Shown here: piece after piece, positions 1 through 11,047 of the stretch | Layout of the letters: each line of letters begins with the position of its first letter | How positions within the stretch are numbered: position 1 is the stretch's first letter | NCBI GenBank assembly: GCA_004431415.1 | Contig: QPMI01000645.1 | Location: forward strand, 62,001-126,000 | Reading direction: 5' to 3' | Length of the DNA: 64,000 nt | From: Cyanophora paradoxa | Taxonomy: Eukaryota; Glaucocystophyceae; Cyanophorales; Cyanophoraceae | Position numbers and translations under genes: made by a program | The notes under the pieces: model-generated | Database searches by the model: none | What the model saw: the letters and a program-made list of their open reading frames with translations, nothing else | What the model was told of the DNA's origin: nothing

Positions 1-3000
1 TTCATCGTGACAACGGACTGGAGCAAGCAGGCGATGGGCGCGATCTTGCACCAGGCCGACGACGCCGGCAACGTCCGGCCGCTCATGTTCTCCAGCCGCA
101 CGAACGGCGACTCGGAGCGCAACTACGGCGCTGTGGAGGGGGAGGCGATGACGTTGCTGTGGGCTCTGAAACAGTGGACGCACTACTTCGAGTGCAACCA
201 GCCGTTCGAGATCCACACGGATCACGAGCCGCTCCTCTCGCTCCGCAACACGTCGACGAGCCAGCCGCCCAACCGTTACCTCGCCAAGGTGGCCATGTAC
301 CTGCAGGGTTACAACTACATCATCAAACACTGCAAGGGCACGACCAACGGCGCGGCAGATGCAATGTCGCGCGCCCCGCTGAACCACCCCGTCTACAACG
401 GCGCGGCCGACGGCTCCGAAGACGCGCCAGGCGCCGCGCCCGGCGCCCGGGGCTTCGCGGTGCCGGTCCCTGGGGACCCGGACGAGCCCCTCGGGATGTA
501 CTTCGTCCAGCTCCCCCGCGAAGACCCGGCGCGGGAGATGGCGAGCGTCGCAAGAACGGCGATCGAGGCGGCGCGCGTGCTGCGGGCCGAGAAGGAGCGC
601 CGCCGCATCCGGCGGGTTCAGCAGAAGGAGGCACGCACGGGGAGAGCGCCGCGGGAGCTGCGCAACCTCGACTCCGCCCTCGGGCCAGCCTGGCGGAGCG
701 CAGCGCAAGGGGGCCGACGGGACCCGCAAGAAGCCCCGGCGGCCCCGGCGCCGAGGCGGCCGCAGACAGCGCTCGACCGTAGCTTCGAGATTGCCGACCG
801 GATGATCAGCTCGGGCATGTACCGCACGCGATCCTCTCAAGCGACCTCGACAGCAGCTCCGAGTGCAGTGGACGTCGACGAATGGTTGGCCCGGACGTTC
901 CCCGACGGCCCGCCTGGTGACAAGCCAGCCACCTCGGCGCCGACGACGGCCGTGACGGAGGATGGGGGACCGCCGGTGCCGGTGGAGGCACCGCCGGCGA
1001 CAGCAGCACCACCCTCGGAGCTGCGCGCCGCCTCGCCCGGCGTAGATGAGGCGGACCCGGCGCCGACGGCCCAACCACCTGGACGGCGGCGGCGCGCCCT
1101 TCAGAACCTGGAATCCGACCTCGGCCCCGCATGGCAGCACCCCGACAATGCCGCCGCGACCAGCGGCCGTGCACGGTATCCGCGACGGGCTCAGCACCCG
1201 CCATCGTCCGCGGAGACGGGCCTCAACGCACTGGCGGAGCAGGCGGAACGGGTCAGCGAGGAGGCTGCACGCCGCCTCGCGGACCCTGCACCTCTGTCAG
1301 GCGCCGACCAGGAACATCTCGCGGACGGGCCGCCCCACGCGCCGCTCCAGTTCGACGCTGAGCACCCGAACCTGACGCCGCAAGTCTTTCGACCGGACGG
1401 GAGGCCCCGCTCGAAGCACTACAAGCGCCGCCAGCGCCGGTTCCTCAAGAAGTTCCTTGCGGGCCTCAAAGATTTCGAGGGGGAGCCGGCGACGGAGGAG
1501 CACCGTCGCCTGTACAACGAGGCGCAGCTCCGCCGCCGCCAGCTGCGGGGTTGGAAATCCCGTCAGGGACGGTATTCGGTCGCGCCTCCGTCCATTCCCG
1601 ACGCCGCCGGAGGGGAGAACGCCAACGGAGTAGGGGACGCCGCCGGGGACGCCGGCTCGTCAGGGGCATCACAGAGGGGAGGGGGGCAGCAGCGCGAGGA
1701 GCCGAAGTCGGACAACGGAGGCGAACGCAGCGATGACGACGAGACGGTCGAGCGGGTACCAAGCGGCTTCGTAGCACCTCTGCAGGGACCCGCAGGCGAC
1801 CGGGTCAGACCGCTGGACGTTATCGTCGAGGGTGAAGTGCGGGACGTCTGGGCGGAGGGCCACCGCAGGATCGTTGATCCCCCCCCTCCTGACAAGCTCA
1901 AGCGGTTCATGTCCGACGCGACGGCGATGGTCCTGGAGCAGCACAACGACCCGTGGTGCAAGCAGGTCCGGGAGTTCATCAACAACGGCGTTAACGCGGC
2001 TCGCTGTCGCGATCACCGCAAGTTGGAAATCCCCGAGGACCAGATCACGTGCAAGTGGTGCCTGCGCGCTAAGGAGGCGTACGCCGACATGATGGACAGC
2101 TACGAGATTGCGGACGGGGTCGTTCGACGCCTCCCGCCTCTGGCTGACATGCGCTCCCTGGTTGTGGTGCCGGAAACGCTGCGGGAGATGATCCTCTCCG
2201 CGTACCACGACGACTGGGCCCACCGCGGTGCGGACATCGTCGCGAGGCGCATCTTCAGCCGCTTCTGGTGGGATGGCATGACGTCGTCGGTACACCGCTA
2301 CGTGCGGTCGTGCCCTCACTGCCAACGAGCGAAGGCGCGGCGGCGGCCAAAGGTTCTCTGCAAGATCTTCGAGGCGTACTTCCCAGGCGACCTGCACCAA
2401 GCCGACATCATGTACTTGGACCTGTCGGTGGACGGTATGGTCGGCGCCTTCGTCAGCGTCGACGCTTACTCCAAGTACCCCGACGGGAAGCCGATCCCGG
2501 ACATGAAGGCGTCGACGCTACGTCGCTGCGCGGAACAGGCGCTCGCCGACCACGGCGTCGTCCAGCGCTACCTCATCGACAACGGCTCACAGCTGATCCA
2601 GTCGGAGTGGTACAACTTCTGGAAGAGCAAGGGCACGCGCATCATTCGCGCAGCGGCGTTCCATCAGTCCACGAATGGCGGCGCCGAGCGCCTGGGACAG
2701 ACGTTCAAGCGACTGGTGTACGGGCTCTGCAAAGCGGCTGGCAAGTCGAACCGGCACTGGACGGAGTTTGTACACCAGGCTCTCCTCGCGATGCGCACGG
2801 GCATCCACGCAGCCACGGGCTTCCCGCCCGCGGTGCTTCACTTCGGACGCGACCTCACGCTCCCCGGCGACCTGCGCTTCGACCCCGACGAACGGCAACG
2901 GCCAACGGACCCGACGTTACTAAACGACCGCTTGGCGGGGCTCGCACGGGCGGCTGAGAGTCGAGCGGCAGCAGTAGCCGAGCACCGCAAGCGCTACAAC

Positions 3001-3351
3001 AAGCGGCTGCTGCGCGCCCATGGCGGCAAGCCGCTGCGGCGCTCGTTCAGGAAGGGGGAGAAGGTTCTCTGCTGGTTCGAGGGCCTCAAACGCGGCATCC
3101 ACAACGGATGGACCGGCCCCTTCGTTGTCTTACGGGAGCTCTCGGACGGGCACCTGTACGCCGTAAAGGCGACGACGGAGTCAGAGCGGCACAGAAGGAC
3201 GAAAGAGCTGATCGTCCACATCGACTTGATGATCCCTTACCGTGACAGACCGGCAAACGTTGCACGGAAACGACGGCAGGGACGTCCGCCGCGGCCAGAG
3301 CAACCGCCGGCACCTCCGGGGGCGCCCCCGGAGGTGGCGCCGGACGCTTAA
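1..3351 (+). mobile_element. Ty3/gypsy retrotransposon pol, 3' part (RNase H - integrase)
   Basis: Polyprotein cut by the window's left edge; protease and reverse transcriptase would lie further left. The open frame starts with the RNase H domain (residues about 1-125; TDWSKQAMGAIL, HTDHEPL and an ADAMSR end). The H2C2 integrase zinc finger follows near residues 725-765 (AYHDDWAHRG ... SCPHCQRAK), then the catalytic core. Its three acidic residues are visible: HQADIM, LIDNGS and GGAERL, the last two with exact D-35-E spacing. A C-terminal region with a chromatin-reader-like context ends at TAA 3349-3351. Between RNase H and the integrase finger lie about 600 residues rich in Pro, Ala, Arg and Glu, far more than the usual linker; it carries two copies of a motif close to NLxSxLGPAW. 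The frame is intact for 3.3 kb, so the copy is young or active. I could not delimit a 3' LTR. Confidence 0.93.
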
Positions 3352-4494
3352 GCGCGTGAGGCGCCCCCTACGGTACATGAGGATTATTGTCGAGATGGGT
3401 ACGCGACCCTCGCAATCGATAGCCCTTGGGAACGGCGCGCCTAAGGCCCCTCCAATCTCGGGCTTCCCGACCGTGTCGTGCCACGTGGCCCACGCGTTTC
3501 GGACGATATCCGAGAAGAGGGCCGAAGTCCCACGCAGCGGCACCGCCTCGAAAGGCTCGCTAGCGATCGAACGGCATAGGATTAGGTCGTTGCGACGCGC
3601 GAAGCCCCGCTGCGATAGCGCCGCTACCGTTTCCTTAGAACGCGCAATGCGTGCTGCCGCAACTCTTTCCGTTTTCTTTCAGGGGGACGCCCCTTTCGCG
3701 CACGCGTGCAGCGCACTCACACGCGACGCGCGTCAGACCCTCGGCGGGTACGGCGGACGGGCGTACGTGGCGGGCGCACGCGGAGGGCCCTCCGGGCACG
3801 GCGGCGCGCCATCGGGGCGACGCTGCGAGCGTGGACCGGAGAGCCCTCAGGGCAGGCTATTATGGCGGCGCGGCCGAGGTTTTTTCGCCCGGTTTTTCCT
3901 CGAGCCGCTAGCGACCCCTGCGAGTACACGTCAGGCCCCCGGGCGGCCTCCCCACGTACACTCGCAGGCGGCAGTCCGCACGTCTTCCCTTTTCATGGAT
4001 TCGTCTTTTGGAACCCGGCTTGGGCAGCTCGGGCTTGTTGGCTGATTTTAGTGTGTATCTACTAGTTGGTATGCCCATTTATCTCGGAGGCCGCCCGGTC
4101 GATGAGCGCGTAGGCTAGATAAGCGCTCTGACTTGAGGTTGGGACCTCACTTTCCCTCGACTCCACTAGCCTATCGTCTTGTGAAGTCGTATCATGGACC
4201 CCCGGCTTGCGTCCCGGGAGGATTTTTTTGTTCACTCGACCCCACCGGACTCGCATCCTGTGAAGTCGTATCATGGACCCCGGCTTGAGTCCACGTAGTT
4301 GTGACGATCCAATCCCCCCCTTCACTATACATATTTTTCTCTCTCTTGAGCGCACGAGGACGTGCGCTTGTGAAGTCGTATCATATTGCAGTGAGCATAT
4401 ACTGCCATTATTCCAAGTCCCTGTAGACCTGTACCCCCAGTCTGTACTTGTACCCCAATGATACCAGTCCCCAGCTAAACTATGCTGGCGACAC
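3352..4494. other. Retroelement 3' flank, no gene seen
   Basis: No convincing gene. GC-rich up to about 4.02 kb, then less so. It should contain the 3' LTR of the pol element, but without the 5' copy its ends cannot be set. Open frames here on either strand lack domain character and have the composition of shadows. The stretch contains the three dispersed 16-base repeats listed separately. Confidence 0.5.
4179..4384 (+). repeat. Three direct copies of a 16-base word
   Basis: TGTGAAGTCGTATCAT occurs, exactly or with one changed first base, at 4180-4195 (preceded by T), 4259-4274 and 4369-4384, at spacings of 79 and 110 bases. The first two copies are followed by a nearly identical GGACCCCGGCTTG-type tail. 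The function is unknown; it may be an LTR or upstream promoter sub-repeat. Confidence 0.75.
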
Positions 4495-5305
4495 ATGCGC
4501 AGCCCCTCGAATTCGAGCTCGTCGAGCTTTGCCCGGCCGCCCCGCAGCAGCGGTCCAGGAGGTGGTGCGGGCGAGCGCGAGCGGCGGGCCGCGCCGGACC
4601 GGGGTGGCTCGAGCTCGAGGCGCCCGGGCGCGGGCTCAGGTGCGGGGTCGAAGGAGGACTCGCCCTTCCCGAGCGCGGGGCGGCGGCTGTACACGGCGGA
4701 GCTGGACGACCTCGACGGCCAGCTCGACGAGTGCGTATATACGCGAGACCGTACGCGTCTTAGCCTCTGGTCGATCATAAAGATATCAATAGATAGTTCC
4801 ACGACCTATAGCTAGATCTTGTATATATGATTAAAATATTCACAGAAAGTTCTAGCCTCTGGTCAATTATTAAAATAGACAGTTCCACGATCTAGATCTA
4901 GATCTGATACGATTCATTCGCAGCCTCGCGTCGAAGCCAGTCAGCTTCCAGAAGTTCAAGATCGCGGGGAAGTACGAGAACTACCGACTGTGCTCGTCGG
5001 GCAAGGTCGACGACGCGGTGGAGGACAACGTCTTCCTCCATCAGGTGAGGAAATTAACTCCAAATTCTATTATTATGTATATTGATTGCCCAAGCATCGC
5101 CAATTAATGCAATCTAAGTCTATGACGGCTGCAGGACAATCTCCGCGACATCCAGAAGCGCGCGGGCAAGGGCGAGCTCCCCAACTTCGTGCACGGCACG
5201 GTCGTCAGCGCGACGGTGCTGCGCGACGTGAAACGATTCGGGAAGGACGTGCGCAGCTGCGGCATCGTCGAGATTTCCCTGCAGCTGAAGCACGATCGCG
5301 GTTAA
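4495..5305 (+). CDS. Small three-exon gene, unknown function
   Basis: Proposed exons are 4495-4730, 4924-5044 and 5135-5305 (stop TAA 5303-5305). The two introns have GT-AG ends (donor GTGCGT at 4731, acceptor CAG 4921-4923; donor GTGAGG at 5045, acceptor CAG 5132-5134) and both junctions keep phase. The product is about 175 residues: a Ser/Arg/Gly/Pro-rich N-terminus, then a well-formed charged domain containing LYTAELDDLDGQ, SFQKFKIAGKYENYRL, VEDNVFLHQ, LPNFVHGTVVSATVL and CGIVEISLQL. The alternating hydrophobic pattern of the last exon suggests beta strands. I do not recognise the family. The start codon is the first ATG of the first exon and is uncertain. Confidence 0.65.
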
Positions 5306-5340
5306 TTGCAGCGATAACGTTAGCGAAATATCTGTGCGTG

Positions 5341-5590
5341 GCTATAGGTTTCGCGACGACTGCTTTCGAAATCGTTTCTGTAAATGTGCATTCGAATTCG
5401 GCTTTCCGCACATGTTTTTGAACGCTCGCTATAGCCGAGGTTGGACAATCGGCAGACAAGCTGCAAGCTATGTATAGGCGACTACTTCGGAGATCGTTTG
5501 TGTACGTGTGTAATTAGATCCAGCTTTCCACGCATTTTTTGAACGCTCTGTATTGGAGGGGCCTGCCATTCGGCATATCACTACTAGCTA
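5341..5590 (+). repeat. Diverged tandem duplication, about 125 bases per unit
   Basis: Unit one (about 5341-5465) and unit two (about 5467-5590) share ordered blocks: GGTTTCGCGACGACT / TAGGCGACTACTTCGG, CAGCTTTCC/GGCTTTCCGCAC, TTTTTGAACGCTC, GGTTGG/GGAGGG and CAATCGGCA/CATTCGGCA. They align over the whole unit at moderate identity. The block lies just downstream of the preceding gene's stop codon, so it may be a duplicated 3' flank or the remains of a mobile sequence. Confidence 0.6.
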
Positions 5591-5944
5591 TTTTTTAGGC
5601 GGTTATTCAGGGCCGCGTTAACGTTGGGGCTCAATTTGGAAAGGTTGGGGAAGATCTAGAGGCGGCAGCTCGGGCGACGCTACGATCTCAAGGGGCGGGA
5701 TTTTCGATTGCAAATCGAATCAATCTCTGACCCACGCAGCCAGTGCTTTACCTAATTAAGCCTAGATCCTGAGTCAAGAACAGCTTTCGCATGTTTCCCC
5801 CCCGGGCCCGGTTTTTCCTTCTCGAGATTAAAACGGTGCATTTTCTCGTACGTACAGTTCAGTAAACAGCCATCCTCTATTCGTGCGGCGGAATGCTATA
5901 ATTGATCGCGACATGTACATTAACTTTGTTGACGTCGGTGGGCG

Positions 5945-8900
5945 CTACTGAAGCTCGTATTCGATTTCGTACTCCGGGAGGGCTTGGAACGGGTGGAAGA
6001 TAATCACTGCGCATGCACATGCCGGCGCAGCGCAGACCGAGTCAGTAGCTTACGAGGCCTAGGGGGCCTTTCTTTGCATTCTTCGGCCCCCGCACCTTCG
6101 GTCTGATGGACTCCCAGGTTGGGGGTCGCCTCCTTTCGGCCCGAGACGAAGATCGAGTCGTGCCCCTGCACAGCGGACGGCCGCGTCAACGTTGAGCGCC
6201 AAGGCGCGGCTTTAATTTAGAGGACGGAGAGATGGTCGGATCAAGCACCGGGCTGGGTAGGATCCAGTCGTGCATCTCGTCTTGGCGGGCGAGGTCCCGC
6301 TTGACGAGGAGGGGGTTCCCGAGGGAGAGCCTGCACGCGAGCACCTTCCGCACCCGCGGCGCCTGAACGTGTGCAGAAACGGGCTCAAACTAAACGGAGA
6401 AACACGAGCACTTATTATTAACGGGCCCGTCTCAGAGCCGCACCTTTGCAGACGGGACGACGTACTGGTCCGACTTGCTCGCGACTTCGGCGAAGTACGT
6501 CCCGAGGCCGAACATGTGACACCGGCTCTGCGCGCGCTTCAATTTTCGACGACAGAGAGCTTTAAAAAATCAGTGATCGTACCCAGACGTGCTGCTTACA
6601 CCCCGCGCTCGTACACTTGCTGTTCAAAAGAAGCGCAGGACTGTCAGCGAGCTCAAGCGTGCCGCGGCACGCATGCGCTTCTTTCTAAATACGGTCTCAC
6701 CGGCAATCGACTGTGCAGAGGCTCGGACTCTTGTCCGGGAGGCCGCGGGAGCGAGGGCAGTCCGACGCCGCGCAGAAGTCGTCCGGAGGGACGAACCCAT
6801 CGCTGTAGATGCTCTCGAGGATGTCGACGCGGGTCCCGTGGTAGTAGCGGATCTCGGCAGTCGCCAGCTTCGCCTTGCCCCTCCGCTTCTCGATCGACTC
6901 CCGGCGCTCGTGATACCTGCGCATGACATCGAATATTAGTAGTCTGGAGCCTGCAGGAGGGAGCGTACGCGTGCGAGCGCTTATCGTCTAGATAGGCGAA
7001 TGAAGATTGATAATTATGACGGCCCGGCCACGCACCGCTGGCACATTTCCTTGTTGACGATGCGCCGGATGGCCCGCACGAGGGGCCGCCTGCCGCTCGG
7101 CCAGTGGCGAAGGAAGTGCTCGCTCACGTCGTCGAAGGCCGCCCCGGGGCCCAGGGCCTTCAGCTCCCACTGCCGCGTCGACGTCGGCGCCGGCTCCTGC
7201 TTTCCTCCCCCAGCTGCAGCGGACGCTCGAGCAGGATGGAGGTAGGGACAGCTCGGCCTGAGGAAACGAATGTTCTGCAGCCTGCGGATTGAGGCCCATT
7301 ATATATAATTAGAAAATAACGAATCCAACAGGAATAAAAACCGAATCCGAGGCACCTGCAATACCCTTGCGCCCAGTTCCTGCACACTTGTTTGCCTTGG
7401 CTTTCCTTGCAGGCTTTTGCAGGGCTTGCTTGAGAGCGAGCGCTTACGTTTCGCGAATCCGAAGCCCTCGCGATCGGACGCGAGCTCGAGCTCGAGGAAC
7501 CAGCGTCGGCGGGTTGCACGCGTGCGCGCGCTTCCGCAGAGGCGGCATGCGATCTAGGTCTGGATTCCAAGCGTGGACGCACACGAACGTCGCTGAGATC
7601 TACAATGCGCGATCAGATTTGTAATCAGTTCACTAATTCATGAACACACCCACACTGAACAGCGAAGCGTCGAAGGGCGTCGGAGACGACGCATTAGAAG
7701 ACGCTGAAGCGGGATCCAAATTTGATTGCTCGATGTCTAGGTCTGATAAGAGATTGAATTAATCAGTTCATCTCCATCGATATCGGTTTGAAATGTAAAG
7801 TCAATTGCAATCACGAATCGGGTTTGTATTCGAATTGGCAATTGCAAATCATGCTCACCAAGCATGTCGATCATGTCGTCGAAGTCCGATTTGCGGGCCC
7901 GCGGCCGGCTGGGGACTGCCTTTGCACTAGCTATAGTGTCATCAAACGCTGCGTGTGTCGGCATATATTAGAAACGGCAAGCGTATGATTTTTGCGAAAC
8001 CATTCATATGCATGATCAAAGGCCATACCGAAAATACTTGAGTCGAACTGCGCTGAAGAGCTACCGCTCACGCCTCCGTGTTCAGTGGGCCCCCGATCGC
8101 GAAGCTGCTGTTCATGTGTGCGCGCACTTGTCGCAATGCCAATTGACGCAGGTTGCTGAACATGTATATGTGCACTGGCTGACCGATTGCGAGTTTGTAC
8201 ACTATTCGCGATCGAATCCTGTCCAGGTGCGCATAAGAGGACAAGACTTGAAGGCTAGACCTTCGCGAGATAAGAGCTCGAGATACCTTCGAGCTCGTGT
8301 GCGCACGCATGCAGGCATTCTTCGCTTTCTCGATGTTGTCCAAGGAGAACCGCCCTTCAGACGCTAATGCAGCCACGGCCGATTCGACTTGCATGTCGGT
8401 CGCAACAAGAAGCCTTTCCCCGAAGCTCCGATTAGATCAATAATCGATTATAGAATCATCGAAATTTAAAAGACCTTTGCAAGGCTTCTTGGCATTGGCG
8501 GCCACGGGTTTTGTGCGCCTCTGACGACAATGTATGAGCATGCGCAGATATATGAGCTGAGCGAATCCGGATCCGGATTTATATCAACGATTTTGAGAAG
8601 ACGGATCCGGATCCGAGAAGGCCAATACCAGTTATTTCGGCCATTGAGTATCCCATGTCCTTTAGTCGCCGAATGATATCCGAAGAGTGCAGGCGGTGTC
8701 CGCGGGTATCATCCTGCAGGCGTATGCATTAAAAACTATTCACGTCATAATCAGCTTTTTAGCGCGTCCATGCGGGTTCGAACCGATTTCTCGAGAGCCG
8801 CGTATTCATCCAATGCTGAGCGCGCTGGCTCAAGATGTGCATCAACCGAAGCCACTTTGGTGTCAGAGCTATCGATATCAGAGCTAGACAATTGAGCGAG

Positions 8901-11047
8901 AGCATTTGGCGGATGCGGAACGTCCTCAGAAGTCGAGGGATTGTAATTGTCATCTGCAGAAGCGCCCGGCTGCGAAAGTGCATGCGCGGGCTCTGCATGC
9001 GCAGCTGCGAGCTCCAAATTCGAATTCGAATCCGGCTCCAGCGTCGACTCTAGATCTGCTTCCGGATCGATATCAGGATTACCGCCAGCTGCGGCAGCAG
9101 TCCAGAAGTCGAGGGATGCCGCCTCGTCCGCCAATTCCTTCTTCATGCGCTCCACAAGCGACCCGTGGCAAGGGCCCCAGCTCATCGGCGCCCTTGGACC
9201 GGCTCGCGAAATTGACATTGATTGCGCTGCAGCTGCAGCTGGTATAGAACACAGGTCGCTCGCTGAAGTGGACAGCGGAGAACATTGGTCGCGCTGCTTC
9301 TTCTTTCCGAACAGCGTGCCAATTGTGTCTGAAAACCACGCTCCAGCCTTGGTGATCATTCCGACAATCGGGCTGGAGCTTACGATCGATCCGCGCTTCT
9401 GATCATGAGAGGCCTGCGGATGCGCATACGACTGCTCCAACGGAGCGCTGCGCATCAAACTGTGAGCACTTTTAATCAGCGGCCAGTGATCATGATCACT
9501 ATGAGAGAAAGCTTTATATACGAAGCGTCTTCGAAATTGCACCTTTCTGCGTGCTCGTGGAGCTCGCGATCGAATTCCTCCGATCGCGTACGCGTGTTGG
9601 CGCTGCTGCCACTGCAGCTGCGCATGCTGCGACTGCTGCTCGCAGATGCAGTCTCTGGGACGCGTGCGAGGGCGGCGTGCAGCCAGCCATGGGGAGCCTC
9701 GAGCTCGATGTATAGATCTGTTTCCTCGCTATTCGCGAAGTGCACCGGAATGAGCGCCTCGTACGCGTCGATGTCCCTGCGCGCAAGCGTACGCAGTTTA
9801 TGACGGCGAAAGCTTTTTCAATGTTTGTGTCTCAGCTCACTCCGCTGCAAACAGGCAGAAGATAATATAGTCGACCTGCGTCAAAGGTCACGATCAGTCG
9901 AGACCGCCCATTTTAAAGCCCGCTCGCGATTGCTTGTTACGTTGTCGCACCTGCTTCGAGTTTGAAGGCACCGATAGCCACGACCGAACGGCAGAGAGCG
10001 CTATTCCGCAGGCCTCCTCGTGATCGAATCCGTAAATGCCCGTCGAAATGCAGCAGAATGCCTAGAAGAGACGTCAAAATCGACATGTACAACCTTCATA
10101 CAATTAAACGTGCGCATGCACAAAGATGACAGACCACGGTGCGAATGTCCTCTTTCTCCGATACAATTCGTAGACAGTTCTCATAGCATCTTCTCAGCAC
10201 GGCGCCGTCCCCGTCTTGCGGCCCGACAGTGTGGATCACGTACCGTGCAGGAAGATCGTAGCCTGCGGCATGTTTGATTTAGGCCACGATCAACAACGGA
10301 GACAGGGGCGTGGGCGCGCCTTTTGTGAGACGGGCGTGGCCGGGCGGGCAGGGCCCGACCCTTCGGCACTCTTCTAGAAGGGCGGGCCCCGCAGCAGCGT
10401 GGATCGAGCCGTCCACTGAGGTGAGATATATAATAAGTATAACCTGGTCGCAGTTCTAGCTATAGAAGAAATGATCTGCAACGCGCCTCCTCCGCCTCCT
10501 TGCAGGGACTCCTTTGCCGCGTTGACGATCGCATCCACTCGAAGGTTGGTGATGTCGCCGATGTAGAGGGCGATTTTCGCCGCATGTGCAAATATTAATG
10601 CCGGTGCAGTGAGTTTGGGAAGGAGATCCACTAAGCGCGAAACGCCATCTGGAGGAGCGGGATGGCTGGAATTGGCTGCGAAATTCGCTATATTGATCAG
10701 GCGCAATACTTGCAATGATGGCACGCGATTGCAGAGGCAAATCGCGAGTAAAGGGCACCCAAGTCGAGGTTAGCCGCGGGGGATTCCTGAGAATCCGAAG
10801 CTGCCGATTCGGGCGATGAGCGTGCAAATGCAAGCTCCGGGTTCAGCTCTAGATCTCCGGCATCTGTGATCCGGATTCGTTTTCTTCCTCAGCGGCTGAT
10901 GGGGATGAGGTTTTGCTCACCTTCGTCACCGTCGACGTCTTGATCTCGATCGCATTCCTTGTCCAGATCGGATTCCGCTTCGGATTCGAATTCACAATCG
11001 CGCTCGGATGTGGCGGAATAGAACGATTCTGGCGTCTCTGCACTCAT
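5945..11047 (-). CDS. Macro - UBA - CCCH - PARP multidomain protein
   Basis: Reading the minus strand gives about 22 exons and roughly 1,150 residues. All junctions but one keep phase. Order: acidic N-terminus from ATG 11047; MacroD-type macro domain (10665-9522) with [41 protein letters not shown] and CISTGIYGF; long Ser/Ala-rich linker (9459-8766); UBA domain split by an intron ([17 protein letters not shown], then [16 protein letters not shown]); linker; CCCH finger (7380-7230; C-x7-C-x11-C-x3-H); PARP catalytic domain (7196-5945) with [31 protein letters not shown] and [15 protein letters not shown], ending at TAG 5945-5947. The H-Y-E triad is complete. A Cys-rich insert (about 6760-6583) sits inside the PARP fold. 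Three introns need GC donors (10486, 10319, 8765). The unresolved splice lies inside the UBA domain (8628-8430). Likely role: ADP-ribose transfer plus binding or removal, with ubiquitin binding. A split into two genes near 7.95-8.03 kb is the alternative. Confidence 0.8.

Noticed and set aside
3352-4070. Exact 3' LTR of the gypsy element
   Set aside because: No convincing TG...CA limits or polypurine tract, and the 5' LTR is outside the window.
4062-4802. Minus-strand open frame of 246 codons
   Set aside because: Covers the three 16-base repeats and a real plus-strand exon; the protein is repetitive and unlike its neighbours.
6050-6096. Later donor GTAAGC near 6049 for the penultimate PARP exon
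   Set aside because: It keeps phase but removes the catalytic Glu and adds sequence not seen in PARPs; the GTGCGG donor at 6095 gives the expected TEVIIFHP.
7737-8029. Treating macro-UBA and CCCH-PARP as two genes starting at the ATG at 7964
   Set aside because: A GTATGG donor at 8028 and an acceptor at 7949 join the two halves in phase, and the upstream frame has no good stop context. Kept as the alternative in the entry.
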